A stretch of DNA of 49,030 nt from Nitrospiraceae bacterium (lineage in GTDB: Bacteria > Nitrospirota > Thermodesulfovibrionia > Thermodesulfovibrionales > UBA1546), in assembly GCA_003599795.1 (NCBI GenBank), contig QZJQ01000011.1, forward strand, positions 1 to 49,030, read 5' to 3'. Positions 1 through 8,212 of the stretch are shown here, piece by piece. Positions within the stretch are counted from its first letter, which is position 1. Every line of letters starts with the position of its first letter. Both the position numbers and the translations under genes were made by a program. Below the pieces are notes generated by a model. That model was not told where the DNA came from, did no database searches, and saw only the letters and a list, made by a program, of their open reading frames with translations.

Positions 1-92
1 TATATGAAGTCAGAACTGTTATTGGAGGCGGCATGATGGATGGTGGTTTCCACCTTAAATCAGCCCCAAATCTGTCCAAACGATGGGGTCCA
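1..92. mobile_element. Probable IS3-family-like insertion sequence end (rest outside window)
   Basis: Read from position 92 leftwards the segment starts TGGACCCC, then after four bases GTTTGGACA, the general pattern of IS3-family terminal inverted repeats. The TraB reading frame loses family similarity exactly at this boundary. A small hairpin (GGTGG-TTT-CCACC) lies around 42-54. No transposase is visible because the element would continue to the left of the window. The family assignment is from memory of terminal-repeat patterns, not a search. Confidence 0.5.
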
Positions 93-851
93 CCTCTTTC
101 TTTCATAATAGAGCTTTTCATATATCTTTGTGACTTTCCCGTCTCCGTTTGCTCTTGATGCTATTGCTTCTATGCCTTTTGCATCTCCCGCAAGCCAGGA
201 CTGAAGAAGCTTGTCTGTTTCCTGTTTAATTTTTTTTAAATCTTTCAGCGTATGGAGCAAAAACAACTCCTGCTCACTATCAGGAAATCCTGACAGGAGA
301 TTAATCTGATAATCAATGCTTTCAAGTTCCACTATCTTTTTCTTTCCCGCAGCCTTTTTAAGGAAATGGGTGTCTATTCCGTATTGAGGATTAAAGCCCA
401 GCTTCATAAGTTCCATGGATGTTAATGTCAGCGATAAAAACCATGGTTTTTGTTTGCTTATCAGCTCAATGGGCATGCCGAGCAGGGCTGTCTCTTTTTT
501 AAGAAGTTCGTATGTTTCTTTTGAGATGTGGCTTTCCAGTGTTTCATTCCCCTGATAGATGGCGCTTGCCAGTAATTTCTGCAAATCCAGTTTGGCTGCA
601 TCATTGATATTTGCCTCTACAGCAAGAACATTTGATTTTTCAAAGGCATCTTCTATTTTATTATTTAAAGGATAAACCTCTTTTTTCATAAAGTGCACAG
701 AGCCCAGCACATAAACCGTTGATGTCTGTGACCGGACTTTCCACATGAAAGTCTTTTGGCTTTGCGCAGCAGCATCAACAACATAAAAAAATGAATTAAG
801 CAGAAGCAGGATTAAAAATACAGGTAAAAATCTTATCGTTACTTTTTTCAT
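60..851 (-). pseudogene. TraB/GumN family protein, 3' end cut off by IS-like sequence
   Basis: TraB/GumN proteins are exported or envelope proteins of uncertain, possibly metalloprotease-like, function. The N-terminus is a signal peptide (hydrophobic run at residues 8-27). The family signature VYVLGSVHF at about residues 46-54 and the QYGIDTHFLKKA region are present. Family members are usually about 290 residues and end with a GAGHLVG-type motif; here the frame diverges after the conserved YERKR and stops a few codons later, where the IS-like end begins. The last 12 or so residues are therefore probably encoded by the IS end. The start at 851 has AAGGGAG upstream. Function is probably lost. 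Confidence 0.7.
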
Positions 852-905
852 TCAGGCGCTCCCTTGTTCAGTTTTTATAATTATAGCACGGCACCCGGCT
901 AAAGA

Positions 906-934
906 TTGACGGCAGACATTCTGCATGATATTCT
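906..934 (+). promoter_or_regulatory. Sigma70-type promoter of the E2 gene
   Basis: TTGACG (906-911), a 17-nt spacer and TATTCT (929-934) form a good -35/-10 pair about 38 nt before the E2 start. The spacer holds a short palindrome, GCAGA-CAT-TCTGC (912-924), which could be an operator; that last point is speculative. Confidence 0.55.
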
Positions 935-971
935 TTATATCAAGCGACAGACGGAAAGAAAGGAGACTGCT

Positions 972-2147
972 ATGCCTTATGATTTTGTTCTGCCTGATTT
1001 GGGCGAAGGTATCACAGAAGGCGAGATACGGAGATGGCTTGTCAAAGAAGGCGATACTGTTGAAGAGCATCAGACTGTTCTTGAGATAGAGACAGACAAG
1101 GCAGTGGTGGAAGTCCCTTCACCGAAAAAAGGGAGAGTGCTTAAGATACATAAAGAAATTGCCGATATTGCAAAAGTGGGCGAGGTTTTGATGACTATAG
1201 CGAATGCCGGTGAGGCAGTTGAAGAAAAGCCAAAAGCAGAAGAAAGGCCGAAATCAGTTTCCGTTGTCGGAGTATTGCCTGAGGATGAAGAAGAAGTCCT
1301 TGCGACTCCTGCTGTAAGGGCCTTGGCTAAAGAGCTTGGCGTTAAACTTGAATCAATAAAAGGCTCTGGCCCGGGCGGAAGCATTACGAAAGATGATATC
1401 ACTGAAGTATCTGAAAAAGGCAAGAAGGCCGAAGACCAGTACGGCGCGATTGAGAGGCTGGCGATAAAAGGGTTGAGAAGGACCATAGCAAAGAATCTTA
1501 TTACATCACAAAAGACAACTGCATTTGTAACAGGCATGGACGAGGCGGACATCACTGAGTTATGGAATTTGCGCGAGAGAGAGAAAAAAAACATACAGAC
1601 AAAAGGAATTCATCTTACCTTTCTGCCATTTTTCATTAAAGCCATCCATCACGCGCTTGCAGAGCATCCTTTGCTCAATGCATCTGTTGATGAACAAAGG
1701 GAAGAGATAATAATCAAAAAATACTACAACATCGGCGTTGCCGTTGATACGCCTGACGGCTTGATGGTTCCAGTGATAAAAAATGCTGACAAAAAGACCA
1801 TTCTTGAACTCGCCTCAGAGATTCAGGGGTTAAGCGTTAAAGCGCGAGAGAGAAAGATAATGCTTGAAGAGATAAAGGGGAGCACTTTTACAATCACAAA
1901 TTACGGGCATTTCGGCGGATGGTTTGCGACTCCGATAATCAATTATCCTGATGTTGCGATTCTCGGCACAGGAAAGATTTCCGAGAAGCCGTGGGTCAAG
2001 GACGGGCAAATCGTTATCAGAAAAATTCTGCCGTTATCGCTGACCTTTGACCACAGGGTAACCGACGGCGTCGACTCGGCAAAATTTTTATCAAAAATTA
2101 TTCAATACCTTGAAGACCCGGCGCTGTTGTTTATAGAGAGTGCATAA
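972..2147 (+). CDS. Dihydrolipoamide acyltransferase (E2 of a 2-oxoacid dehydrogenase complex)
   Basis: E2 subunits form the core of pyruvate or branched-chain 2-oxoacid dehydrogenase complexes and transfer the acyl group from lipoamide to CoA. The 391-residue product has one N-terminal lipoyl domain (residues 1-78, lipoylated Lys43 in ETDKAVVEVPS), an E3/E1-binding domain (about 111-147, ATPAVRALAKELG), and the catalytic domain (about 165-391) with the HxxxDG motif DHRVTDG (His361). The start at 972 is preferred over the ORF-track start at 906 because AGGAGA lies just upstream and the lipoyl domain begins there. No E1 or E3 gene lies nearby, so the substrate cannot be told from context. It appears to be a single-gene unit. 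Confidence 0.93.
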   Translation: MPYDFVLPDLGEGITEGEIRRWLVKEGDTVEEHQTVLEIETDKAVVEVPSPKKGRVLKIHKEIADIAKVGEVLMTIANAGEAVEEKPKAEERPKSVSVVGVLPEDEEEVLATPAVRALAKELGVKLESIKGSGPGGSITKDDITEVSEKGKKAEDQYGAIERLAIKGLRRTIAKNLITSQKTTAFVTGMDEADITELWNLREREKKNIQTKGIHLTFLPFFIKAIHHALAEHPLLNASVDEQREEIIIKKYYNIGVAVDTPDGLMVPVIKNADKKTILELASEIQGLSVKARERKIMLEEIKGSTFTITNYGHFGGWFATPIINYPDVAILGTGKISEKPWVKDGQIVIRKILPLSLTFDHRVTDGVDSAKFLSKIIQYLEDPALLFIESA

Positions 2148-2194
2148 TTATGGATGTTCAACCTCAAAAGCCCCTTTTGAATAGATAGTCTTTT

Positions 2195-2716
2195 TTATTC
2201 ATTATTAACATCATCCTTCGCTGCCCTTTTAATCTCGACTCTGCTATCTTTTCCCGAAATTAATATTTGATTAATTTTTTTGAAAGAATTGCCTGGTGGA
2301 CAGGATAACTCCAGATATTTTTCTTGAACAATATTCCGAGGCCCTTCTTTTATAGCAACGGAGCATGTTATGTCGGCGCCACATTCTCCCATAGCATTGT
2401 TATTATAAAGATATGGCTCTATATGTATTATGAAATTTTTTGTTTTTAATTTACAATTGTATTTAATCATTTTTATCTTATCCAGATAAGAATCGCTTTT
2501 GTACGTTACGAAGTCGTATAAATTGTAGGTTTTTATGATGGCTTTGTTTGTTACCTTATCATAAGGAATCGGCGCATCATAAACGATAATTAAAAGATCC
2601 GCAGATGAATCACAAATTATTTTAACTTCGGTGGTCATATCTGCAAATGGTGATGATGCAGATATGACCAATATTAATAATGCAAGCGCTGTAGATCTAT
2701 GCAGACATTTTTTCAT
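2195..2716 (-). CDS. Hypothetical secreted protein
   Basis: I do not recognise a family. The 173-residue product starts with a signal peptide (MKK, then a hydrophobic run, probable cleavage after SSPFA). The mature part contains cysteines at several positions (ICDSS, YNCKL, GECGADITC, LSCPP) that could form periplasmic disulfides. The gene is more AT-rich than its neighbours and sits next to a toxin-antitoxin pair, so this interval could be acquired DNA. It converges on the E2 gene. A start at 2716 is supported by AAGGGTG upstream. Confidence 0.6.
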   Translation of the reverse strand: MKKCLHRSTALALLILVISASSPFADMTTEVKIICDSSADLLIIVYDAPIPYDKVTNKAIIKTYNLYDFVTYKSDSYLDKIKMIKYNCKLKTKNFIIHIEPYLYNNNAMGECGADITCSVAIKEGPRNIVQEKYLELSCPPGNSFKKINQILISGKDSRVEIKRAAKDDVNNE

Positions 2717-2831
2717 TAAAGCACCCTTATGTCAAACATTGTTTTTTATACTGCATGTATTTTTTGTGGTGATTTTAGAAAAAACTATGGGTTTCGTCAA
2801 GAGGAAAGATATATGCAGATCGATATTATTT

Positions 2832-3206
2832 CTACGCATATCTTTTGAACCACTTTACCGCATCCTCAAGAGAGGCTTTGCCCGTTGCCATGTTGATTGT
2901 AAAGTCCTCAAGTTCTTTCTGCGATGTTTCAAGATTGTAGCCGTTTATACGAAGGAAGAGTCCGGCAGATGAAATCGCTGTCCGCTTGTTCCCGTCAATA
3001 AACGGATGATTCTTGACAAGCGACTCCATAAAGGCTGCCGCCTTCTGAAAAATGTCTGGATAGAGTTCTTCTCCCCCGAAGGTTGCCATTGGCCTTGATA
3101 CCGCAGACTGAAGAAGCCCCACATCCCTTATTCCGTGAGAGCCTCCTGTCTCATCAATCAATCTGCTGTGTATGAAAAGCACCTGCTCGGCTGTAAGGTA
3201 TTTCAC
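2832..3206 (-). CDS. doc: Doc-type (death-on-curing) Fic-family toxin
   Basis: Doc toxins phosphorylate elongation factor EF-Tu and stop translation until neutralised by a partner antitoxin. The 124-residue product has the complete Fic/Doc motif HPFIDGNKRTA (His67 to Ala77) and is of normal Doc length. It overlaps the upstream antitoxin-like gene by 4 bp, so the two are translationally coupled. The partner is an AbrB/MazE-fold protein rather than Phd, a pairing known in some chromosomal systems. The C-terminus (residues 110-124) looks intact. Confidence 0.9.
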   Translation of the reverse strand: MKYLTAEQVLFIHSRLIDETGGSHGIRDVGLLQSAVSRPMATFGGEELYPDIFQKAAAFMESLVKNHPFIDGNKRTAISSAGLFLRINGYNLETSQKELEDFTINMATGKASLEDAVKWFKRYA

Positions 3207-3451
3207 TTTTTTGCAAGCGCCTTCAGCGCCGGGCGGTATTTTTCAATGAATTCGTTCACCTGCAAAACGAATTCCCTGTCTACCCCCTTTGGATATTTCT
3301 TCTTTTTTACAGGCTCAAGGATAATCCTTTGCCCGGATTTATCCATCGTGATGTCCAACTCAGCGCCCGCAGAGAGCTTCAGCTTTTCAATCATCTCGCG
3401 CGGGATTGATACTCCCTGACTGTTTCCTATAGAGCATAATTTTCTGTGCAT
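3203..3451 (-). CDS. AbrB/MazE-type (SpoVT-AbrB fold) antitoxin
   Basis: This is the probable antitoxin and autoregulator of the Doc-type toxin. Residues 1-45 match a swapped-hairpin AbrB domain: IGNSQGVSIPREMIEKL, then AELDITMDKSGQRIILEP. The remaining C-terminal tail (about residues 52-82) is basic and helical and is the likely toxin-binding part. The start at 3451 has an excellent GGAGGAG site. A perfect inverted repeat lies just upstream and is a good candidate operator. Confidence 0.85.
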   Translation of the reverse strand: MHRKLCSIGNSQGVSIPREMIEKLKLSAGAELDITMDKSGQRIILEPVKKKKYPKGVDREFVLQVNEFIEKYRPALKALAKK

Positions 3452-3465
3452 ATTATCTCCTCCAA

Positions 3466-3486
3466 TGTTATAACATAATTATAACA
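3466..3486. promoter_or_regulatory. Inverted-repeat operator/promoter of the Doc toxin-antitoxin operon
   Basis: TGTTATAA (3466-3473) and TTATAACA (3479-3486) form a perfect 8-bp inverted repeat with a 5-bp spacer, 15-35 bp upstream of the antitoxin start. On the minus strand it contains TATAAT, a possible -10. Dimeric AbrB-fold antitoxins typically bind such palindromes; the binding itself is inferred. Confidence 0.6.
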
Positions 3487-3529
3487 GAAAAGAAGCCGGT
3501 TTGTTTATCAGTTTATATTGATTCGGGTT

Positions 3530-3557
3530 TTGCATGCCTGGCTTGTTATAGTATAAT
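3530..3557 (+). promoter_or_regulatory. Promoter of acetyl-CoA synthetase alpha, likely leaderless
   Basis: TTGCAT (3530-3535), a 16-nt spacer and a perfect TATAAT (3552-3557). The start codon is at 3565, only 7 nt past the -10, and no Shine-Dalgarno site is present, so the transcript probably begins at or next to the ATG. Confidence 0.5.
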
Positions 3558-3564
3558 CAAACCT

Positions 3565-4911
3565 ATGAATAACAATGTAAGCCTTGACTCTCTTTTTAAA
3601 CCCAAATCCATTGCCTTAATCGGCGCGGCGCATACTGAAGAAAAGCTCGGCGGCGTGATTCTAAAAAACCTCCTTAAGTTCAAAGGCGCTGTTTATCCTG
3701 TAAATCCGAAATACAGCGAGCTTATGGGCTTGAAGTCCTATCCTTCTGCCCGTGATATTCCGGAACCTGTGGACCTGGCAATAATCATGAGGCCAGCTGC
3801 TGAAGTCCCGGAAATACTCAGGGAGCTTGCAGGCAAGGCAAAAAGCGTGATAATTGCCAGTTCCGGATTTGCGGAGATAGGTGAGAATAAAATTCAGAAT
3901 GAAGTTATGAAAATTGGCAAGGAGATAGGCGTAAGAATCCTCGGCCCGAACTGCATGGGCATATATAATCCATCTCACAGACTGGATACATTTTTCCTTC
4001 CTGATGAGAGGCTGAAACGGCCTAAGAAAGGGAATGTGGCTGTTGTATCGCAGAGCGGCGCAATCTTAAGCTGTCTGCTCGGAGCGCTTGAGACCTCAAA
4101 CACAGGCGTATCAAAGGCAATAGGATACGGCAATGCAATAGATATCAATGAGGCGGATATATATGAATACCTTGCTAAAGATAAAAATACCGGCGTCGTG
4201 ATTTCATACATTGAATCACTGAGTGATGGAAGGAAGTTTATTGAAAAGGCAAAAATTTTGTCAGAGAAAAAACCATTGCTCATCCTTAAGGCAGGCAAAG
4301 GTGTAAGCGGCCAGGCAGCGGCATTCTCGCATACAGGAAGGCTTGCAGGAAGATATGAGGTCTTCCATTCAATTCTCAGACAGTTTGGGATAAGAGAGGT
4401 GGATGATTTTGATGTGCTTATTGATGCGACAAAAGCTCTTGCATTCCAGATGCCGTCAAAAGGCAACCGCGTTCTTATTATTACGAACGGCGGAGGCTCA
4501 GGAGTTTTGGCTGCTGATGAATGTATGAGGCAGGGGCTTGAAGTTGCAAAGCTGCACGTAGATAAAACTGAAAAACTCAAAAAGACATTTCCGCACTTTT
4601 ATGGAATCAACAACCCCATTGACCTCACAGCACAGGTGAAAGATGAAGATTATGTTACGGCATTAAATGAATTAAAGGACGACTACGATGGATTTTTGGT
4701 TATTGCCCTGTCAAATGTCCTTGGGATTACTGAGAGGCTTCCTGAAATGATGAAAGCTTGCAGGGCTGATATAAACAAACCCATTGTTTTCCATATCGCA
4801 CAAAGCGGCATATCAAAGAAACTGACCGCGCTTCTTGAAAAGGCAAAAATCCCTGTCTATCCCTCGCCTGAAAAAGCAGTCAGGGCGTTGACGGCGCTTT
4901 TAAGTGGTTAA
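3565..4911 (+). CDS. Acetate-CoA ligase (ADP-forming), alpha subunit
   Basis: ADP-forming acetyl-CoA synthetase converts acyl-CoA, ADP and phosphate to acid, CoA and ATP, conserving energy in fermentative metabolism. The 448-residue product has an N-terminal CoA-binding Rossmann domain (IALIGAAHTEEKLGG at about 16-30) followed by succinyl-CoA-synthetase-like ligase domains. The phosphorylated histidine is His256 in AAFSHTGRLAG. It lacks the ATP-grasp domain, as expected for the alpha subunit. A matching ATP-grasp beta subunit is encoded about 10 kb away (14749-15435), not adjacent as is common. The end overlaps the convergent DUF2784 gene by 12 bp. Confidence 0.9.
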   Translation: MNNNVSLDSLFKPKSIALIGAAHTEEKLGGVILKNLLKFKGAVYPVNPKYSELMGLKSYPSARDIPEPVDLAIIMRPAAEVPEILRELAGKAKSVIIASSGFAEIGENKIQNEVMKIGKEIGVRILGPNCMGIYNPSHRLDTFFLPDERLKRPKKGNVAVVSQSGAILSCLLGALETSNTGVSKAIGYGNAIDINEADIYEYLAKDKNTGVVISYIESLSDGRKFIEKAKILSEKKPLLILKAGKGVSGQAAAFSHTGRLAGRYEVFHSILRQFGIREVDDFDVLIDATKALAFQMPSKGNRVLIITNGGGSGVLAADECMRQGLEVAKLHVDKTEKLKKTFPHFYGINNPIDLTAQVKDEDYVTALNELKDDYDGFLVIALSNVLGITERLPEMMKACRADINKPIVFHIAQSGISKKLTALLEKAKIPVYPSPEKAVRALTALLSG

Positions 4912-5259
4912 TTTCTTTTTTCTTATGTAAATCCACGCATTGAATCCGCATAAAAGAATCGTGAGTATGAGGATTAAGTAGGAAGGAATTGCCATGTAAA
5001 TCAGTTTTTCAAGGTAATGGATAATGAATGAGCCGCTGTATGTTAAGGCCGGGTTGTGTTTTGCCCTCAGCCAGAACTCAAGATGGGTGAGCGGACAGTA
5101 CCAGCCAAACAACTGGATAACAAACGCAAATGCAAGCCCTGAGATATGGATGATTTTCATAAGCCTGTTTTTTCTGCCAAAGAAGGCGCCGAAGATAAGA
5201 AACACTATCCAGAGGAAGTGGGAAAATACAACAATGTCTGCCAGAATCTTGTAAGTCAT
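4900..5259 (-). CDS. DUF2784 membrane protein
   Basis: A small conserved integral membrane protein of unknown function. The 119-residue product shows DUF2784 hallmarks: an N-terminal membrane helix with FSHFLWIVFLIFGAF, a GWYCPLTHLEFWLR motif in the middle, and a C-terminal helix followed by basic residues. Three or four membrane segments are visible. The 3' end overlaps the convergent acetyl-CoA synthetase gene by 12 bp. No clear ribosome-binding site is seen. Confidence 0.82.
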   Translation of the reverse strand: MTYKILADIVVFSHFLWIVFLIFGAFFGRKNRLMKIIHISGLAFAFVIQLFGWYCPLTHLEFWLRAKHNPALTYSGSFIIHYLEKLIYMAIPSYLILILTILLCGFNAWIYIRKKKLTT

Positions 5260-5317
5260 TTTAAGTTTATGCTGCTAATGCTCAATGTTATCTGCGCGCT
5301 AATCATTCAGCCTGCTG

Positions 5318-5596
5318 TCAGGCAGTGTTTGCCCTGATTCTGCAATCATCCATAACCTCTTTGGGGATCATTCTTAAAGCGAGGGACACAAGTGCAGGGA
5401 TAATTATGGCATCATCAAGATGTCCTATCACAGGCAAAAAGTCGGGGATAATATCAAATGGCAAAAGAGCATAGCCGACTGCAAGGCCGAGGAGAAATTT
5501 TGCCGCTTTCGGAGTGCGGCTGTCTTTTACAGCAAGGCGGTATACCTTAAGCTCTTGTTTTAAATCCTTGCCGAGGGCTTTCAGCTTAGCAAACAT
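5318..5596 (-). CDS. YkvA family protein (DUF1232)
   Basis: A small membrane-associated protein of unknown function. The 92-residue product contains the DUF1232 core LLPFDIIPDFLPVIGHLDD (about residues 44-62) flanked by hydrophobic segments. The basic N-terminus (FAKLKALGKDLKQELKVYRLA) is typical. It follows pilB on the same strand with an 11-bp gap and could be co-transcribed with it, though no functional link is known. Confidence 0.87.
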   Translation of the reverse strand: MFAKLKALGKDLKQELKVYRLAVKDSRTPKAAKFLLGLAVGYALLPFDIIPDFLPVIGHLDDAIIIPALVSLALRMIPKEVMDDCRIRANTA

Positions 5597-5607
5597 AATT
5601 TAATGTA

Positions 5608-7335
5608 TCAGCTTCCCTTGTCTTCTTTTCTGGCATCTGCATGTGAATATGGAATATGTGAGGCTACCTCCTCAAATGTTGCAATGCCGTCTTTCACCTT
5701 TGATATTGCGTCCTCAAAAAGAGTCAGCATGCCGTCCTCTCTTGCCGCATCCCAGAGCTCGTCTGCAGTGCCGCGCCTGGCAATCAGCCTTCTGAGTTTT
5801 GTATTCATATGCAAAAATTCATATACCCCGATGCGACCCTTGTACCCTGTATTCATGCATTTTTTACAGCCTGTTCCTTTGTAAAATTTCTCTATCTGCG
5901 GGAGTTTCCATTTTGTCAGGTCTGCGGGAGGAGCTGTTTCTACTTTACAGTCAGGGCATAGCCTCCTTATCAGCCGCTGGGCAAGAATACCTGATACGGA
6001 TGAACTTATAAGATATGGATCTAAGCCTATATCCAGCAGCCTTGTTACAGTTGCGACAGTGTCATTGGTGTGGAGTGTGCTTAATACGAGATGGCCTGTA
6101 AGCGCGGCGCGCACTACAATCTTGGCTGTTTCAATATCCCTGATTTCGCCTACCATAATGATGTCAGGGTCCTGCCTTAAGGTGGAACGCAGCACATTGG
6201 GAAAAGAAAGCCCGATGGGTTCGTTTACCCCTACCTGTGTTATGCCTGCGAGCCGGTATTCTATCGGCTCTTCTATAGTTACAATATGCGATTCCTCTTC
6301 GTTCAGCTGCCGGAGGACAGCATAGAGTGTCGTAGTCTTTCCGCTTCCTGTAGGGCCTGTAACAAGCAGCATGCCTTGCGGCTGGCTGAATACGTCTATC
6401 AAAGGCTTAAGTATCTGTTCCGGAATGCCAAGCTTGCCGAGGGGAATAAGCCCTGTTGCCGAATCCAGAAGCCTTATTACAATATTCTCACCGTAAAAGG
6501 AGGGCATTGTAGATACCCTGAGATCAATATCCCTGTTTTCAAACCGCAGTTTGCTTCTGCCGTCCTGAGGAAGCCTTCTGTTAGTGATGTCTAAATTTGA
6601 AATAATTTTTACTCTTGAGACAACCGAGTCATGTATGTGTTTGGGATATCTAACTATAGTTTTGAGGGAGCCGTCCAGCCTGTATCTGACCTGAACATGC
6701 TTTTCTCCGGGTTCTATATGGATATCGCTTGTGCCTGTTGTTGCTGCATTGGCAAACAGCATCGTTACAAGCTTGACTATGGGAGGCTCCTCGCTGAGTT
6801 TGTACATTGAATGTATGTTTATTTCCTCATCCTTTTCCTTAGCCTCCTCTTTTACAATCTCCACCCCTTCGTGTGTAGGGATTTCTTTAAGGACATCCCA
6901 TATTTTTTCCGTGGAGCCGTAATAAGTCTCTATAGCGTTGATTATGCTTGTTTCCGTGGATACGGCAACAGCAATATTTAATCCTGTATTGAATGTAATC
7001 TCGTCTATAGTCTCCCAGTCAAGGGGGTCAGCCACGGCAAGCAGCAGTTTTTTGTCTTTTAATTCAAGAGGCATGACTATTTTCTTTTCAGCCGTGCCTT
7101 TCGGTACTATTGAAAGCAGCTCTTCTGTTATGTTGTACTTGCCGCAGTCAACAAGAGGGAACGAAAACTCTTTGGAAAGCGCCTCTCCGACCTGAAGCTC
7201 ATTTGCATAGCCTAATTCTATAAGCAGTTTCCCCAGCCGTTTATTTTTGTTTTTCTGGATTTTAAGGGCATTTTCAAGCTGTTCGGATGTAATTAAGCCT
7301 GCTTCAAGAAGCAATTCGCCAATCTTGTTCTTCAT
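5608..7335 (-). CDS. pilB: PilB/GspE-type assembly ATPase
   Basis: This is the hexameric cytoplasmic ATPase that powers type IV pilus extension or type II secretion. The 575-residue protein has the N-terminal MshEN/GspE-N domain (residues 1-150, starting with a typical IGELLLEAGLIT repeat), the Walker A motif GPTGSGKTTTLY (about 326), an Asp/His-box region (IEEPIEYRL, GEIRDIETA, LSTLHTND) and a C-terminal zinc-binding tetracysteine (CPDC...CKKC). The start has AGGAGG upstream. No other pilus or secretion gene lies in the window, so pilus versus type II secretion cannot be decided; pilB is the better guess from the N-domain. Confidence 0.87.
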   Translation of the reverse strand: MKNKIGELLLEAGLITSEQLENALKIQKNKNKRLGKLLIELGYANELQVGEALSKEFSFPLVDCGKYNITEELLSIVPKGTAEKKIVMPLELKDKKLLLAVADPLDWETIDEITFNTGLNIAVAVSTETSIINAIETYYGSTEKIWDVLKEIPTHEGVEIVKEEAKEKDEEINIHSMYKLSEEPPIVKLVTMLFANAATTGTSDIHIEPGEKHVQVRYRLDGSLKTIVRYPKHIHDSVVSRVKIISNLDITNRRLPQDGRSKLRFENRDIDLRVSTMPSFYGENIVIRLLDSATGLIPLGKLGIPEQILKPLIDVFSQPQGMLLVTGPTGSGKTTTLYAVLRQLNEEESHIVTIEEPIEYRLAGITQVGVNEPIGLSFPNVLRSTLRQDPDIIMVGEIRDIETAKIVVRAALTGHLVLSTLHTNDTVATVTRLLDIGLDPYLISSSVSGILAQRLIRRLCPDCKVETAPPADLTKWKLPQIEKFYKGTGCKKCMNTGYKGRIGVYEFLHMNTKLRRLIARRGTADELWDAAREDGMLTLFEDAISKVKDGIATFEEVASHIPYSHADARKEDKGS

Positions 7336-7447
7336 TAATATGCCTCCTGCCTGCTAAGAATGAGGGCGCCCCCTGCCCCTGATATGCTCATTGTACCTCA
7401 AAACCGGGCTTGCCGCTATATATGTCAAAATTATTTTTCAGGCAATC

Positions 7448-8212
7448 TTACATTATGCTTCTTTTCAGTATCCGGCTTAAAAAAATCTTGGCCCTTTCCG
7501 TCTTAGGATTGGTGAATATCTCCTCAGGCGTGCCTGTTTCAATTATGTCTCCTTTGTCAAATACAACCACCCTGTCCGCAACCTCTTTTGCAAAATCCAT
7601 CTCGTGCGTTGCTATCAATGTTGTCATCCCCTCATCCACAAGCTCTTTTATCACTGAAAGAACCTCGCCAACCATCTCAGGGTCCAGCGAGGATGTGGGC
7701 TCGTCAAAGAGCATTGCCTCAGGCTTCATGGCTAATGCACGCGCTATCGCAACCCTCTGCTGCTCTCCGCCTGAGAGTTCTTCAGGATAGCTGTTCACTT
7801 TCTTTTCAAGGTTTATTCTCTTTAACAAAGTAACCGCATCTTCAGCAGCTTTATCCCTGCCTATGCCGAGAGCTCTTTGCGGAGCCTCAATTATATTCTC
7901 CAAAACAGTCATGTGAGGAAAAAGGTTAAACTGCTGAAAAACCATACCGACTTTAAGCCTGATTCTCCTTATGGTCTCAATGCCTTTTTTATCAGGCATT
8001 AATCTGTTTATGGAATGAAGTTCAATATCGCCAACATCTATCTCTCCCTTCTGGAAATACTCAAGGCCGTTGATGCATCTCAGGAATGTGCTTTTGCCGC
8101 TTCCCGAGGGGCCTATGAAGACAACAACCTCGCCTTTCTCTATCTCAAGGTTAATGCCCTTGAAGAGGTGATGGCCGCCGTAGTATTTATGCAGATTTCT
8201 GACTTTAATCAT
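7448..8212 (-). CDS. Polar amino acid ABC transporter, ATP-binding protein
   Basis: This is the GlnQ/HisP-type ATPase that drives amino-acid uptake. The 254-residue protein has Walker [10 protein letters not shown] (about 33-41), Q-loop [13 protein letters not shown], signature [15 protein letters not shown], Walker [10 protein letters not shown] and switch ATHEMDFA. The start overlaps the end of the fused binding-protein/permease gene by 4 bp, so they are coupled. Substrate is not determined; glutamine, glutamate or general L-amino acids are all possible. Confidence 0.92.
   Translation of the reverse strand: MIKVRNLHKYYGGHHLFKGINLEIEKGEVVVFIGPSGSGKSTFLRCINGLEYFQKGEIDVGDIELHSINRLMPDKKGIETIRRIRLKVGMVFQQFNLFPHMTVLENIIEAPQRALGIGRDKAAEDAVTLLKRINLEKKVNSYPEELSGGEQQRVAIARALAMKPEAMLFDEPTSSLDPEMVGEVLSVIKELVDEGMTTLIATHEMDFAKEVADRVVVFDKGDIIETGTPEEIFTNPKTERAKIFLSRILKRSIM

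Noticed and set aside
852-1594. Minus-strand ORFs at 852-1070 and 1070-1594
   Set aside because: They are opposite-strand shadows of the E2 gene with low-complexity, serine/threonine-rich translations.
3975-4580. Long minus-strand ORF of 201 codons
   Set aside because: It is antisense to the well-supported acetyl-CoA synthetase alpha gene and matches no family.
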